In this document: in pieces, positions 44,034-51,574 of the stretch
Numbering within the stretch: the first letter of the stretch is position 1
Layout of the letters: each line of letters begins with the position of its first letter
Source of the DNA: a bacterium 1xD8-48
Lineage (GTDB): Bacteria; Bacillota; Clostridia; Lachnospirales; Lachnospiraceae
Direction of reading: 5' to 3'
NCBI GenBank assembly: GCA_009917455.1
Contig: QZDS01000001.1
Location: 124,001 to 188,000 of the forward strand
Length of the DNA stretch: 64,000 nt
The notes under the pieces: model-generated
The model's input: the letters and a program-made list of their open reading frames with translations, nothing else
What the model was told of the DNA's origin: nothing
The model's database searches: none
Made by a program: the position numbers and the translations under genes

Positions 44034-44535
44034 AATCTCCTCCCCAAAACAATGTACACACCCACGCCATTACCAATGCGGCAAACGGGTACACAATAAA
44101 ACGGGCAATCTGCTCCTTAAGGTTGAATCCGAATTTACGATATGATTGACACCCTGCCGTTTCCGGATAAAAATGCTGATAGAAATGGGATTTCGTAAGC
44201 AAAAACCAGTCAAAGCAGATCATATCAAAGGCTTTCAGCAGGTATAGCATAGTCCAGAACCTGACCGCAAACTGCCAAAAGGTAAAATCGTGCCGGATAC
44301 CGTCCCACGCGCCGTACAGAAACGCTGCCGGAAGCGTCAATACATCAATTATGAGCAGTATCCACCCGATGACCTTTGCGCCACGGAAAGGCTCTTTATG
44401 CTCCAGTACCGCCGCCTGTATATCTTTGGGCGCGGACTTGAAAAGCCGTCTGTCCTGCACTAACGCCACCGCCGCAAACAGCATCAGAAAAAATGCAGCC
44501 ATTAACGCAAGTGATAAAATCAAAGTTGTAACCAT
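44026..44535 (-). CDS. four-helix membrane protein of unknown function
   Basis: 169 residues with hydrophobic helices at about 4-25, 55-75, 88-110 and 145-163. A distinctive segment LYLLKAFDMICFDWFLLTKSHFYQHFYPET is echoed in the 117-residue protein encoded at 44973-45326 (AVFDTCFLDWILFAN), so the two look like paralogues. I do not recognise a named family. The gene is sandwiched between a decayed hydrolase and the decayed ICMT-like gene with short overlaps. Confidence 0.65.
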   Translation of the reverse strand: MVTTLILSLALMAAFFLMLFAAVALVQDRRLFKSAPKDIQAAVLEHKEPFRGAKVIGWILLIIDVLTLPAAFLYGAWDGIRHDFTFWQFAVRFWTMLYLLKAFDMICFDWFLLTKSHFYQHFYPETAGCQSYRKFGFNLKEQIARFIVYPFAALVMAWVCTLFWGGDYE

Positions 44536-44990
44536 CCGATAATCTCCTTTTCGGCAGTCTTATCCCGATAAGCATCGTAAAACGCAATCCACATTCCCAT
44601 CACCTTATATTTGGCAGCTGAATGCCGATAATATTTTGACATTTTTACTTTGCCGAAGTCAGGTTTTACAAAAGGAATATCCCGCCCACGCCACGCGGCA
44701 ACGCTATGCCCGGTCATATTCTTTTTATCCTTTGTCGTTCCCTCAAACGGAACGTGCGACGGGGATACCATAACCACATTTTCAATGCCACCGATATACT
44801 GTGCGGTCAATGCCGCAAAAACAGAACCCATAGACCTTCGCTCCGAACAAAGACACCGCCAATCCTGTGATACCGTAATCGGCAAATCCTTCCGCTATTT
44901 TTATACCGGGCAGCAGGCTTTGTTCGCCGCCCATTATGACTATAACAGCCCTGTCACTGCCATTGAATTCATTTACCAAATCCACGTCAT
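44520..44990 (-). pseudogene. acyl-CoA thioester hydrolase/BAAT-like alpha/beta hydrolase, internally deleted
   Basis: The first part reads VDLVNEFNGSDRAVIVIMGGEQSLLPGIKIAEGFADYGITGLAVSLFG and the second, in another frame, SMGSVFAALTAQYIGG, VVMVSPSHVPFEGTTKDKK and GRDIPFVKPDF. These match the BAAT C-terminal hydrolase domain on either side of a deletion of roughly 35-40 codons just before the nucleophile Ser. The end is also shortened, running into the next gene start. A working enzyme is unlikely. Confidence 0.7.
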
Positions 44991-45326
44991 CAAAAAAGCA
45001 ATTGCCGCACCGCCCACAGCAAACACCGGGAGCAGCGGCAGCATTACTTTTACATGGAACCATTTCTGGTGGTATTCCTTCTCCATATGTTCTGTACCGG
45101 GAAGTCGGATCCTCCTGATATTCGCAAAAAGAATCCAGTCCAGGAAACAGGTGTCAAAAACAGCAAGAACGACCATATATCCGTAAGCGACAAGCAGCCC
45201 CTGGACGAACGTTTCCGCTCCGGCTTTATGCGCCATCCATGCGAACAGAAATAGTACTACAAGCAATGCGGCAATCTTCTTGACCGCCATAATTATGCAC
45301 TCAATGATGAAAACTGATATGTTCAT
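44973..45326 (-). CDS. small membrane protein, paralogue of the 44.0-44.5 kb protein
   Basis: 117 residues. The ATG overlaps the stop of the upstream gene (ATGA), so translation is coupled. Helices lie at about 15-35, 45-66 and 93-115. The segment VLAVFDTCFLDWILFANIRRIRLPGTEH parallels AFDMICFDWFLLTKSHFYQHFYPET in the other membrane protein, sharing the FDxxFxDW pattern and a following P-x-T. Compared with that protein the first helix region is absent. Function unknown. Confidence 0.6.
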   Translation of the reverse strand: MNISVFIIECIIMAVKKIAALLVVLFLFAWMAHKAGAETFVQGLLVAYGYMVVLAVFDTCFLDWILFANIRRIRLPGTEHMEKEYHQKWFHVKVMLPLLPVFAVGGAAIAFLMTWIW

Positions 45327-45982
45327 TTTCTTTTCCTCTCATTTCCCTCACGCTTCTTTTTATATCCGCAGTCGCAATATGGACCGCCCGAAGCCAGTGT
45401 ATACTCCCGGACAAAATCCGAGGTACCGCCTGCCTCGGCCATTGTATAATCCAGACGGCACATGGCAGGGACAAAGTCATAAAGTTCCAGTTCCCGCATC
45501 AGGGTGCAGATGCCACAGGCGGTAAAGCGGGCTTCATAGCCGCTGCCGTCCGGATAAGGATAAAAATCCATGTTCCACGAATAAGGGTTCCTGTCCGCAG
45601 CCCTTAACCGTTCGGTGGCTTTCATTGAGGAAATATCCTTTTTGGTGAACTTGGATTTTCCGCTCTTACGGCAGAACCACTTCATGGCCGGAGTCATCAT
45701 GGAATCGGAATAATATGCTGTCAGCCGCCGGACATCGGGACGCTCTGGCATATTCAGCACAAAGGCGGAAAGCAGGGCACAGTTGACGATATTCATTTTG
45801 AACCGGTCTCCCTTTTCAAAGCCCGGCAGCCCGGCAATAATCTCTTTATACCGGGGCTTTGCTTTTGCCGCAACCGTTTTTGCCACAGCCCTGTCCAGCC
45901 CAAACCCTGTAAGCAGGTTCCGTTCAAAAGATTTTCCAAACAACGCCCACATGCCCATGGGCATTCCTATATATTTCATATA
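45323..45982 (-). CDS. L-2-amino-thiazoline-4-carboxylic acid hydrolase family protein
   Basis: 219 residues from the ATG at 45982, preceded by GAGAGG. It has the PF14196-type pattern: RFKMNIVNCALLSAFVLNMPERPDVRRLTAYY near 85-115, WNMDFYPYPDGSGYEARFTACGICTLMRELELYDFVPAMCRLDY, and a Cys pair near the C-terminus (GGPYCDCGYKKK). The named member opens a thiazoline ring to S-carbamyl-cysteine, but most relatives in gut Clostridia are uncharacterised. It lies among methyltransferase genes and below a ZIP transporter in one minus-strand array. Role here unknown. Confidence 0.75.
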   Translation of the reverse strand, partial: YMKYIGMPMGMWALFGKSFERNLLTGFGLDRAVAKTVAAKAKPRYKEIIAGLPGFEKGDRFKMNIVNCALLSAFVLNMPERPDVRRLTAYYSDSMMTPAMKWFCRKSGKSKFTKKDISSMKATERLRAADRNPYSWNMDFYPYPDGSGYEARFTACGICTLMRELELYDFVPAMCRLDYTMAEAGGTSDFVREYTLASGGPYCDCGYKKKREGNERKRK

Positions 45983-46195
45983 CAGCCTCTCTTTCCTGCC
46001 GGCACGTTGTATGCCATTGTATACAGCGAAATGCCATGCTTCAATTTTTCCTCGCCGCAAAGCTTCATACCGCCGCAAATATATTTTTTACTTTCAGCGG
46101 CGTATCGGTATCAAGGACGCCCTTCTTAAAAATCTTCGCATACAGTTCGCCGCCGCTTTGTATAACCGCCAAGACAACTTTTAAAGGCAATTCAC

Positions 46196-46897
46196 TCAAA
46201 ATTGAGCATTTGCTTTCCCCTTCCTGCACCGGAAAGCCGCCATACCCTCCACGGTTTTCACCTGCGCTTTCCGGTACATGGCTTTCAGCCTCATTTCAAG
46301 ACTGTGCGCCGTCTCATAGGGCGGCGTAAAATATCCCTTTGGCGTATACATTTTTTCAACGAGCCAGTCGGTGCGCTTATTTTCACCCTTTACATAAAAG
46401 CATCCGCAGAATATGCCGCCCGGTTTCAGGACGCGGAATACCTCCCGGTAAGCCGCCTCCTTATTCGGGAAGGCATGGAAGCCGTTTAGCGACAGTACGA
46501 GGTCAAAACTGCCGTCAGGGAAGGGCAGCTTCCCCGCATCTCCCTGCATAAAGCTGACATTTTCCAGGCTGCGTTTTTCCGCCTGCCTCCTTGCCCGCTC
46601 CATCATGTCCGGGGAGTAGTCCAGGCAGGTGATGTCCGCGTCCGGCAGTCTTTCATACACCGGCATACTGAGTACGCCCGTCCCCACCGGAACCTCCAGC
46701 ATCCTGCCATCAAAGCCTTGCGGTATGCCTGAAAGCGCAAGCTCCAGATAACGGTCGTTTTTCCTTTTATTCATGTTCCATACCAGCTTACAGACTGCCT
46801 TTCCGGACAGCGTGGAGCAGGTGATCATCCCGTCATAGAATGTCGCCTCCCCACCGAGGCTCTTATATGCATTTTTGATCTCATCATGTCTGCTCAT
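46196..46897 (-). CDS. class I SAM-dependent methyltransferase
   Basis: 233 residues from the ATG at 46897 (an ATG three codons earlier is also possible; neither has a strong ribosome site). SAM motif I is MLEVPVGTGVLSMPV, with Pro-Val in place of the usual Gly-Cys; CLDYSPDMMERARRQAE, MQGDAGKLPFPDGSFDLVLSLNGFHAFPN and LKPGGIFCGCFYVKG follow. It belongs to the UbiE-like group. Its start lies 22 bases from the ZIP gene end, consistent with co-transcription. The 213 bases after it hold a short relic frame that I could not assign. Confidence 0.85.
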   Translation of the reverse strand: MSRHDEIKNAYKSLGGEATFYDGMITCSTLSGKAVCKLVWNMNKRKNDRYLELALSGIPQGFDGRMLEVPVGTGVLSMPVYERLPDADITCLDYSPDMMERARRQAEKRSLENVSFMQGDAGKLPFPDGSFDLVLSLNGFHAFPNKEAAYREVFRVLKPGGIFCGCFYVKGENKRTDWLVEKMYTPKGYFTPPYETAHSLEMRLKAMYRKAQVKTVEGMAAFRCRKGKANAQF

Positions 46898-46918
46898 TTT
46901 TCTCATTCTTCCATTCTT

Positions 46919-47701
46919 TTATCCAAGCGCCACATCCAGCACCATCATGACTGTAAATCCTGCCGCAAACAGCAGTGTCCCCACATTGGAGTGCTTCCCT
47001 TCCGACATCTCCGGGATCAGCTCTTCCACGACTACATAGACCATGGCCCCGGCCGCAAAGCTCAGAAGATACGGCAGGAGCGGGACCACAAAGCCCGCCG
47101 CAAGTATGGTCAGCGCCGCGCCCATCGGCTCCACCGCGCCGGAAAGCGTACCGTAAAGGAACGCCTTTCCCTTGCTGACGCCCTCCGCCCGCAGAGGCAT
47201 AGAGATGATTGCCCCTTCCGGGAAATTCTGTATCGCTATCCCAAGGGAAAGCGCCAGCGCGCCCATGGCGGTGATCCCTGCATCCCCGGAGAGCCACCCG
47301 GCATAGACCACGCCCACCGCCATGCCTTCCGGCAGGTTGTGGAGGGTCACCGCCAGCACCAATAAGACCTGTTTCTGCAGGCTGCTTTTTGGTCCCTCCG
47401 CCTTGCTGCTGTTCATGTGGAGATGGGGGACTGCCCGGTCAAGCAGCAGGAGGAACAAGATGCCAAGCCAGAAACCCGCTGCAGCAGGGAGGAACGACAG
47501 CTTCCCCATAGGCTCCGACTGTTCCATTGCCGGGATCAGCAGGCTCCAGACAGATGCCGCCACCATGACGCCCGCCGCAAATCCCGTCAGCGCCCTCTGC
47601 ACCATCTGGTTCAGCCTGTTTTTCATGAACAGCACACAGGCAGAGCCGAGCGTCGTCCCAAGGAACGGTATCAGGATGCCCTGAAAACTTTCCGTCTGCA
47701 T
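46919..47701 (-). CDS. ZIP-family divalent metal transporter
   Basis: 260 residues from the ATG at 47701, preceded by a near-perfect GGAGGTGA. Eight helices; helix IV has the metal site LAVTLHNLPEGMAVGVV and helix V has SLGIAIQNFPEGAIISMPL, the paired H/N-x-x-P-E-G motifs of the GufA subgroup. A short His-containing loop (VPHLHMNSS) is the variable metal loop. It imports zinc, iron or manganese. It overlaps in spacing with the HMA gene (4 bases apart) and lies behind a DtxR-like box. Confidence 0.92.
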   Translation of the reverse strand: MQTESFQGILIPFLGTTLGSACVLFMKNRLNQMVQRALTGFAAGVMVAASVWSLLIPAMEQSEPMGKLSFLPAAAGFWLGILFLLLLDRAVPHLHMNSSKAEGPKSSLQKQVLLVLAVTLHNLPEGMAVGVVYAGWLSGDAGITAMGALALSLGIAIQNFPEGAIISMPLRAEGVSKGKAFLYGTLSGAVEPMGAALTILAAGFVVPLLPYLLSFAAGAMVYVVVEELIPEMSEGKHSNVGTLLFAAGFTVMMVLDVALG

Positions 47702-47705
47702 GGCG

Positions 47706-47963
47706 TCACCTCCCAAACCTTCCGAACAGCCCTTTCTTCTCATACGGCTCACTGCTTACGGATACGGCATCGTATCCCGCCTTTGCCACTACGCTTTTCA
47801 GTTCCTGCTCCGGGATGTCCTCCTCCGCAAGGATGACCGTCTGCTTCTTTGTATGGGAGCTTGCCACTTTCTTTACCTGAAAGGCGTTCCTTACAGCCTC
47901 GTTGATATGCGCCTCGCACATACCGCAGGCCATTCCTTCTATTCCCATTGTTATCTTCACCAT
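47706..47963 (-). CDS. heavy-metal-associated (HMA) domain protein
   Basis: 85 residues, ATG behind GAGGAGG. HMA fold with MTMGIEGMACGMCEAHI-type motif (G-M-x-C-x-x-C, Cys at about 13 and 16) and the CopZ-like VILAEEDIPEQELKSVVAKAGYD second half. A 12-residue basic tail (KKGLFGRFGR) is extra. It could be a cytosolic chaperone for copper, zinc or another thiophilic metal that works with the ZIP transporter encoded just downstream. Confidence 0.88.
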   Translation of the reverse strand: MVKITMGIEGMACGMCEAHINEAVRNAFQVKKVASSHTKKQTVILAEEDIPEQELKSVVAKAGYDAVSVSSEPYEKKGLFGRFGR

Positions 47964-47991
47964 AAGATGTCCTCCTCACTCTCCTAATCAT

Positions 47992-48009
47992 AGTTAGTAA
48001 AAACTAACT
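47992..48009. promoter_or_regulatory. DtxR-like operator before the HMA/ZIP genes
   Basis: AGTTAGT, four A, ACTAACT: a perfect 7-bp dyad 28 bases upstream of the HMA start. It resembles the TTAGGTTAGGCTAACCTAA-type boxes of DtxR/IdeR repressors, and a DtxR-family gene is in the same cluster. Confidence 0.6.
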
Positions 48010-48019
48010 CATGTCTCAA

Positions 48020-48050
48020 AAAAATGCGGCTGTTTTGTATTAGTAGCCGC
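48020..48050 (-). terminator. rho-independent terminator upstream of the HMA gene
   Basis: On the minus strand GCGGCT and AGCCGC pair around a 13-base loop, followed by ATTTTTTTG. It isolates the HMA/ZIP promoter from transcription through the gene debris upstream. Confidence 0.65.
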
Positions 48051-48225
48051 TAACTTTATTTTAAGTATACCTCTTATGCCTTGCTTTTGTCAATAGGATA
48101 GAAAATGATTTGCAGAATTTTCAGACTCCGACCACAGCCTTATCATTGTATTATCACAAAGCGCTGCTTATAGAAAAAACTGCCCCCAACATAAAAATTG
48201 AGTTGATAACCCGCAGATTCAGAGT

Positions 48226-48590
48226 TAACCCGCAATGCTCTGGTCCGTGTCCTTCAGCAGGGCACAGGCGTATTCCATCCGCTTTCTCCTGATATATTCC
48301 GATATGGGGCAGCCATAAACCATGGCGAAATATTTTTTCAGGGAAGAAGGGCTTACTCCCGCCCGCAAAGCAAGCTGTTCCACAGTATAAACCGTCTGAA
48401 GATTCCTGCAGATGCATTTTTCCGCCTCGTCCGCAATCCGTCTCTGCCCGCTGGTGACATAAGCCTTTTTTACAGGCTTTAGGTGTCCTGCCGTCAGAAG
48501 GTACAGAAGCTCCAGGCTGTAAAACCGGTAATCTTCTATTCTTCCCTCCGCCGTTTCCAGGGATTCCGTCAGGCCCGATGACTGCTGTGG
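48226..48590 (-). pseudogene. AraC-type regulator C-terminal fragment
   Basis: Minus-strand frame: LETAEGRIEDYRFYSLELLYLLTAG, then RIADEAEKCICRNLQTVYTVEQLALRAGVSPSSLKKYF and YGCPISEYIRRKRMEYACALLKDTDQSIAG, ending in a stop inside the second helix-turn-helix. The N-terminal domain and the last 40 residues are missing. It is joined directly to an ABC-ATPase fragment, so this is recombination debris. Confidence 0.7.
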
Positions 48591-48762
48591 TAGTCCTATC
48601 AGTCAATGTCACATCAATGCCGTGGAGTATCTCCCTGTTCTCATAAGAGAAATGCACATTTTTAAATTCAAGCGGCTCATCTATCGCCAAAGCATTTAAG
48701 GCGCATTCAGAGCATGGTGTAGTTTTTAATCCTTCTTCTGCCTTGCTGCAGTCTATTCGCAA
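48590..48762 (-). pseudogene. ABC exporter ATPase fragment
   Basis: A stretch of about 35 residues, EPLEFKNVHFSYENREILHG followed by IDVTLTDRTTTAVIGP, matches the start of an ABC exporter nucleotide-binding domain up to the Walker A, which is broken (GPDGIPGNGGGKN). Nothing of the membrane domain or the rest of the ATPase is present. Confidence 0.6.
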
Positions 48763-49127
48763 GAAATAACCTGCATTGGTAATACGTCAATGCTGTTATG
48801 ATGGATATTGTATGTTGCGTAAATCATATTCATTTTATCTGTCCTCTTTTCATTGATTTTTTGAAAGCATTTCAATCATTTTACCAATTCCCGTATATTA
48901 TGTGTTATAATGTTTTATATGATTTTGTTTCCCTCATTTTTCCCTTATCAGGGTTCGTAATACCCTGTGGGAAGATATAACATAAGGGAAACTTCAGGGG
49001 AAAGTTCATCTGCGATAAATTTAGTGTTTTCAAGGGCTTGCGGATATTCTAATAACAAAATATAACAGCTAATGTTTCCCTTAAAAATCATCAAATCACA
49101 ATCGGAATTTAAAAGGAGCAAAACACA
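48763..49127. other. intergenic region with an interrupted palindrome
   Basis: No gene recognised. TTTCCCTTAT at 48939-48948 pairs with ATAAGGGAAA at 48982-48991, and inside it CAGGGT pairs with ACCCTG (48949-48954 and 48962-48967), giving a near-continuous hairpin. A GTTTCCCTTAA near 49073 repeats the arm sequence. It might be the promoter/operator of the following small gene or a mobile-element trace. Confidence 0.45.
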
Positions 49128-49322
49128 ATGGGCAAATACGCCGCTTTATGGGAATACGTGAAAAATAATGGAAGTCAGTCTTTTAAATTGAGCTTTGAAG
49201 AAATACAGAATATTGCAGGGATACCGATAGACCACTCTTTTCTAAAATACAAAAAGGAACTTACAGAGTACGGCTATCAAGTAGGAAAAATATCGATAAA
49301 AAGAACAAACGGTTATTTTTAA
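49128..49322 (+). CDS. small DUF7662-like protein
   Basis: 64 residues, ATG behind AAAGGAG. The sequence KYAALWEYVKNNGSQSFKLSFEEIQNIAGIPIDHSFL matches the short proteins seen in many Firmicutes and phage-rich regions in which a WxYV start is followed by a LSFxEI..I.G stretch. The family number is recalled from memory. Function unknown. It is the only plausible intact gene in a patch of fragments and lies on the opposite strand from them. Confidence 0.65.
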   Translation: MGKYAALWEYVKNNGSQSFKLSFEEIQNIAGIPIDHSFLKYKKELTEYGYQVGKISIKRTNGYF

Positions 49323-49359
49323 TAAGATGGGTTGACAGATTTCAATTTGTCGGGCTGAT

Positions 49360-49412
49360 AAAAAACAAAAACAGGGCGGTGGTGACAGGCATTGACTATC
49401 CCGCCGCCCTGT
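49360..49412 (-). terminator. rho-independent terminator
   Basis: ACAGGGCGG and CCGCCCTGT pair around a loop of about 20 bases; on the minus strand the stem is followed by TTTTGTTTTTT. It may belong to the DHHW fragment at 49.6-50.1 kb or to the gene it once belonged to. Confidence 0.6.
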
Positions 49413-49489
49413 CTGTTATCGCTCCATATCCTGTTTTCTGCAGGTTTGCTGTTCCCGCTGTTCCTGCCGCAAGATACTGTAAACGCTCT

Positions 49490-49563
49490 TTCTTGTTATT
49501 AATAAATCCGTATTTGAGAAAAAGTTCGGGATTACTCCCGGTGAGTACCGGAAGCATCCCTGA
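49490..49563 (+). pseudogene. AraC-regulator C-terminal scrap
   Basis: Plus-strand frame NKSVFEKKFGITPGEYRKHP then stop. This is the last helix of an AraC DNA-binding domain and is close to the ending of the intact AraC protein at 57.0 kb (NVFKKKFGMPPGEYRRHP). It supports duplication and loss of the AraC/DHHW segment. Confidence 0.65.
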
Positions 49564-49611
49564 CGGTGAAATAATATGCGTAAAAAACATCCTCTTCATC
49601 CCGCTGCACTC

Positions 49612-50139
49612 CTATTTAAATGTCTCGCTGTGATTGAGTACAAGCGTACTGTACAAAAACAGCACGTCGCATCCCCCAAAATCCACGAACTTTCCCAGAT
49701 TATCCGGATGCATATACCGGATATCCGCCAGCGTAATCTCCGAATAACCGCTGATAAGAAGCGGCACAATGGCTGAGCCAAAGGAATCACGGAAAATCAC
49801 AAGCCTTCTGTCCTCCTTTGCCAGAGGGTTTTCGATGGTGACAAGAGACAGCGGACCGGACAGGAACATTTCATAGGGGTCTTTTCCCCCGGCTTTTTCC
49901 ATGCTGTATACCGGAATATCCCTGCCATTTTGCCAGTCGTACACTTTACAGGCATTGATTGCCTCCCCTGTCAGATACTTTATCTCTTCCGGCGCAAAAG
50001 GCAGGGCAGCCTGTCCGTAATACACTCCGTAAAAATCTCCTTCAAGAGTATGGACCTCATAATCATCGGAAAGCGAAGCTCCCATACTCTCCGCCAGACG
50101 TTTTGCCACGTCCGCAATTTGCTCCTGCCGCCCGCATTG
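49612..50139 (-). pseudogene. DHHW-family protein C-terminal fragment
   Basis: About 175 residues closely match the C-terminal half of the intact DHHW protein encoded at 57299-58396: DFYGVYYGQAALPFAPEEIKYLTGEA, KVYDWQNGRDIPVYSMEKA, PLSLVTIENPLAKE, VIFRDSFGSA and DVLFLYSTLVLNHSETFK. The fragment starts at the border with the GPH symporter gene and lacks the N-terminal half, including the signal anchor and the DxHW motif. It is a partial duplicate. Confidence 0.8.
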
Positions 50140-50142
50140 CCG

Positions 50143-51552
50143 TTACCTGTTTTCTTTCCGTTTCTCAAGCTCCTTTCTGATTTCCGGCAGCTTCGCCTCC
50201 AAATCAAATTTCATTGCGCAGACGAACATCACAAGAAACAGTAGGAAAGGAATGTAGATATTAAAGGCGTAAATCGCCTGACGCACGGCCGGTGTTGCCG
50301 CTGTCAGGGTCGCGTCGTAATGGGCAATTGCAAGACACCACCCCACTACAGACGCCCCCAGGCCGTTTCCAACCTTTCCGCCGAACCCGGTAGCGCTCTG
50401 GGAACAGGCGACCATTCTGTTTCCATACTTGAATGCGTTATAGTCGATTGCCATTGCCGTGGTGACGCCAAGCAGGCACATCATGGGAATATTGGCAAAG
50501 GAGCTGATGCATCCCAGAATGGTATTGTACCAGAAATGGGTCGGGTTAATCACACGCAGAAGGTTTACCGCCATTCCAAGCAAAAAGCACACGCGCAGAG
50601 TTTTCACCACTCCCAGCTTCTTATTCATGGGCCCCACCAGTACAAAGCCGAGAATCGTCGGTATCATTCCCACCGCGCCGAGAATTGCCACCAGATTGTC
50701 ATCGCCGTAAATCCATTTACAGTAGTAGGTTCCCGATGAGTTGGCAAGTCCGTAGGTCACCTGAGACACCAGTCCCATAATCAGGGCAAGCACCCAGTAT
50801 TTATTGCCAAACAGCTTTCCTACAGCCTCTGCAAGAGGCACCGCCTCCTCCGCTCCCTCATCGCTCTGCGGCATTTGCAGGCCTGCAGTTTCATCGGAGA
50901 CAGCCGTCTCCCTGCTCTTTTTATAACAAAACAGAAGGCTGAGTAAAACCACAAGGGCAACTGCCGCCGCAAATTTTATCCATGCGCTCTGCGTCCCGCC
51001 AAGAGCGTTGGTAACCGGAATCACGGCAAGCACAATCGCCATGCCGGGCACATAGCCGGCTAGCGCGCGGTAAACGCCCATCTTCCCCCGCTCCTCGGAG
51101 CTTTCCGTGCGCACCACCTGCAAAGAGGCGTAGGGAATGGCAATCGCCGTATAGACCACAGAGGTCATCAGCAGATTGGTAATCAGCAGATAGGCAATCT
51201 GCAGCCCGCTGTTTCCGCCAGGCACGGTAAAAAGCATCAGTATCAGCGCCGCCGCAGGTACCGCCATCCTCAAAATCCACGGACGGTATCTTTCCCGCCC
51301 TGGTTTTGTGTGGTCGATAATATTTCCCATGATAATATCCGTAAAGGCATCAATAATCTTTGTAATCATGAATACCGTTGCCACCATACCGGCCGCCAGT
51401 CCCACCTTATCCGTATAAAAATAGGTAAGCTGTCCCACCATTCCGCTGATTGCGTTTAAGGCAAACTGCCCCATGGAATCGCCGAAATAATCGCTTCCTC
51501 TCATCACCTTCTGAATGCCGAACTGGTCTTTTCCCAATGGTTTTTTTGCCAT
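50143..51552 (-). CDS. GPH-family glycoside/pentoside/hexuronide:cation symporter
   Basis: 469 residues, ATG with GGAGGAAAAG upstream. Twelve helices; family signatures are DYFGDSMGQFALNAISGMV in helix 1, KIIDAFTDIIMGNIIDHTKPGRERYRPWIL near 60-90 (the D-x-x-x-D..G..D cation motif and loop), and AIPYASLQVVRTESSEERGKMGVYR near 145. It belongs with MelB/XynP-like sugar symporters. It lies 22 bases after the GH78 gene on the same strand, so it most likely imports the glycosides the two enzymes hydrolyse. Confidence 0.88.
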   Translation of the reverse strand: MAKKPLGKDQFGIQKVMRGSDYFGDSMGQFALNAISGMVGQLTYFYTDKVGLAAGMVATVFMITKIIDAFTDIIMGNIIDHTKPGRERYRPWILRMAVPAAALILMLFTVPGGNSGLQIAYLLITNLLMTSVVYTAIAIPYASLQVVRTESSEERGKMGVYRALAGYVPGMAIVLAVIPVTNALGGTQSAWIKFAAAVALVVLLSLLFCYKKSRETAVSDETAGLQMPQSDEGAEEAVPLAEAVGKLFGNKYWVLALIMGLVSQVTYGLANSSGTYYCKWIYGDDNLVAILGAVGMIPTILGFVLVGPMNKKLGVVKTLRVCFLLGMAVNLLRVINPTHFWYNTILGCISSFANIPMMCLLGVTTAMAIDYNAFKYGNRMVACSQSATGFGGKVGNGLGASVVGWCLAIAHYDATLTAATPAVRQAIYAFNIYIPFLLFLVMFVCAMKFDLEAKLPEIRKELEKRKENR

Positions 51553-51574
51553 CTTCTTTTCCTCCTCATATGAT

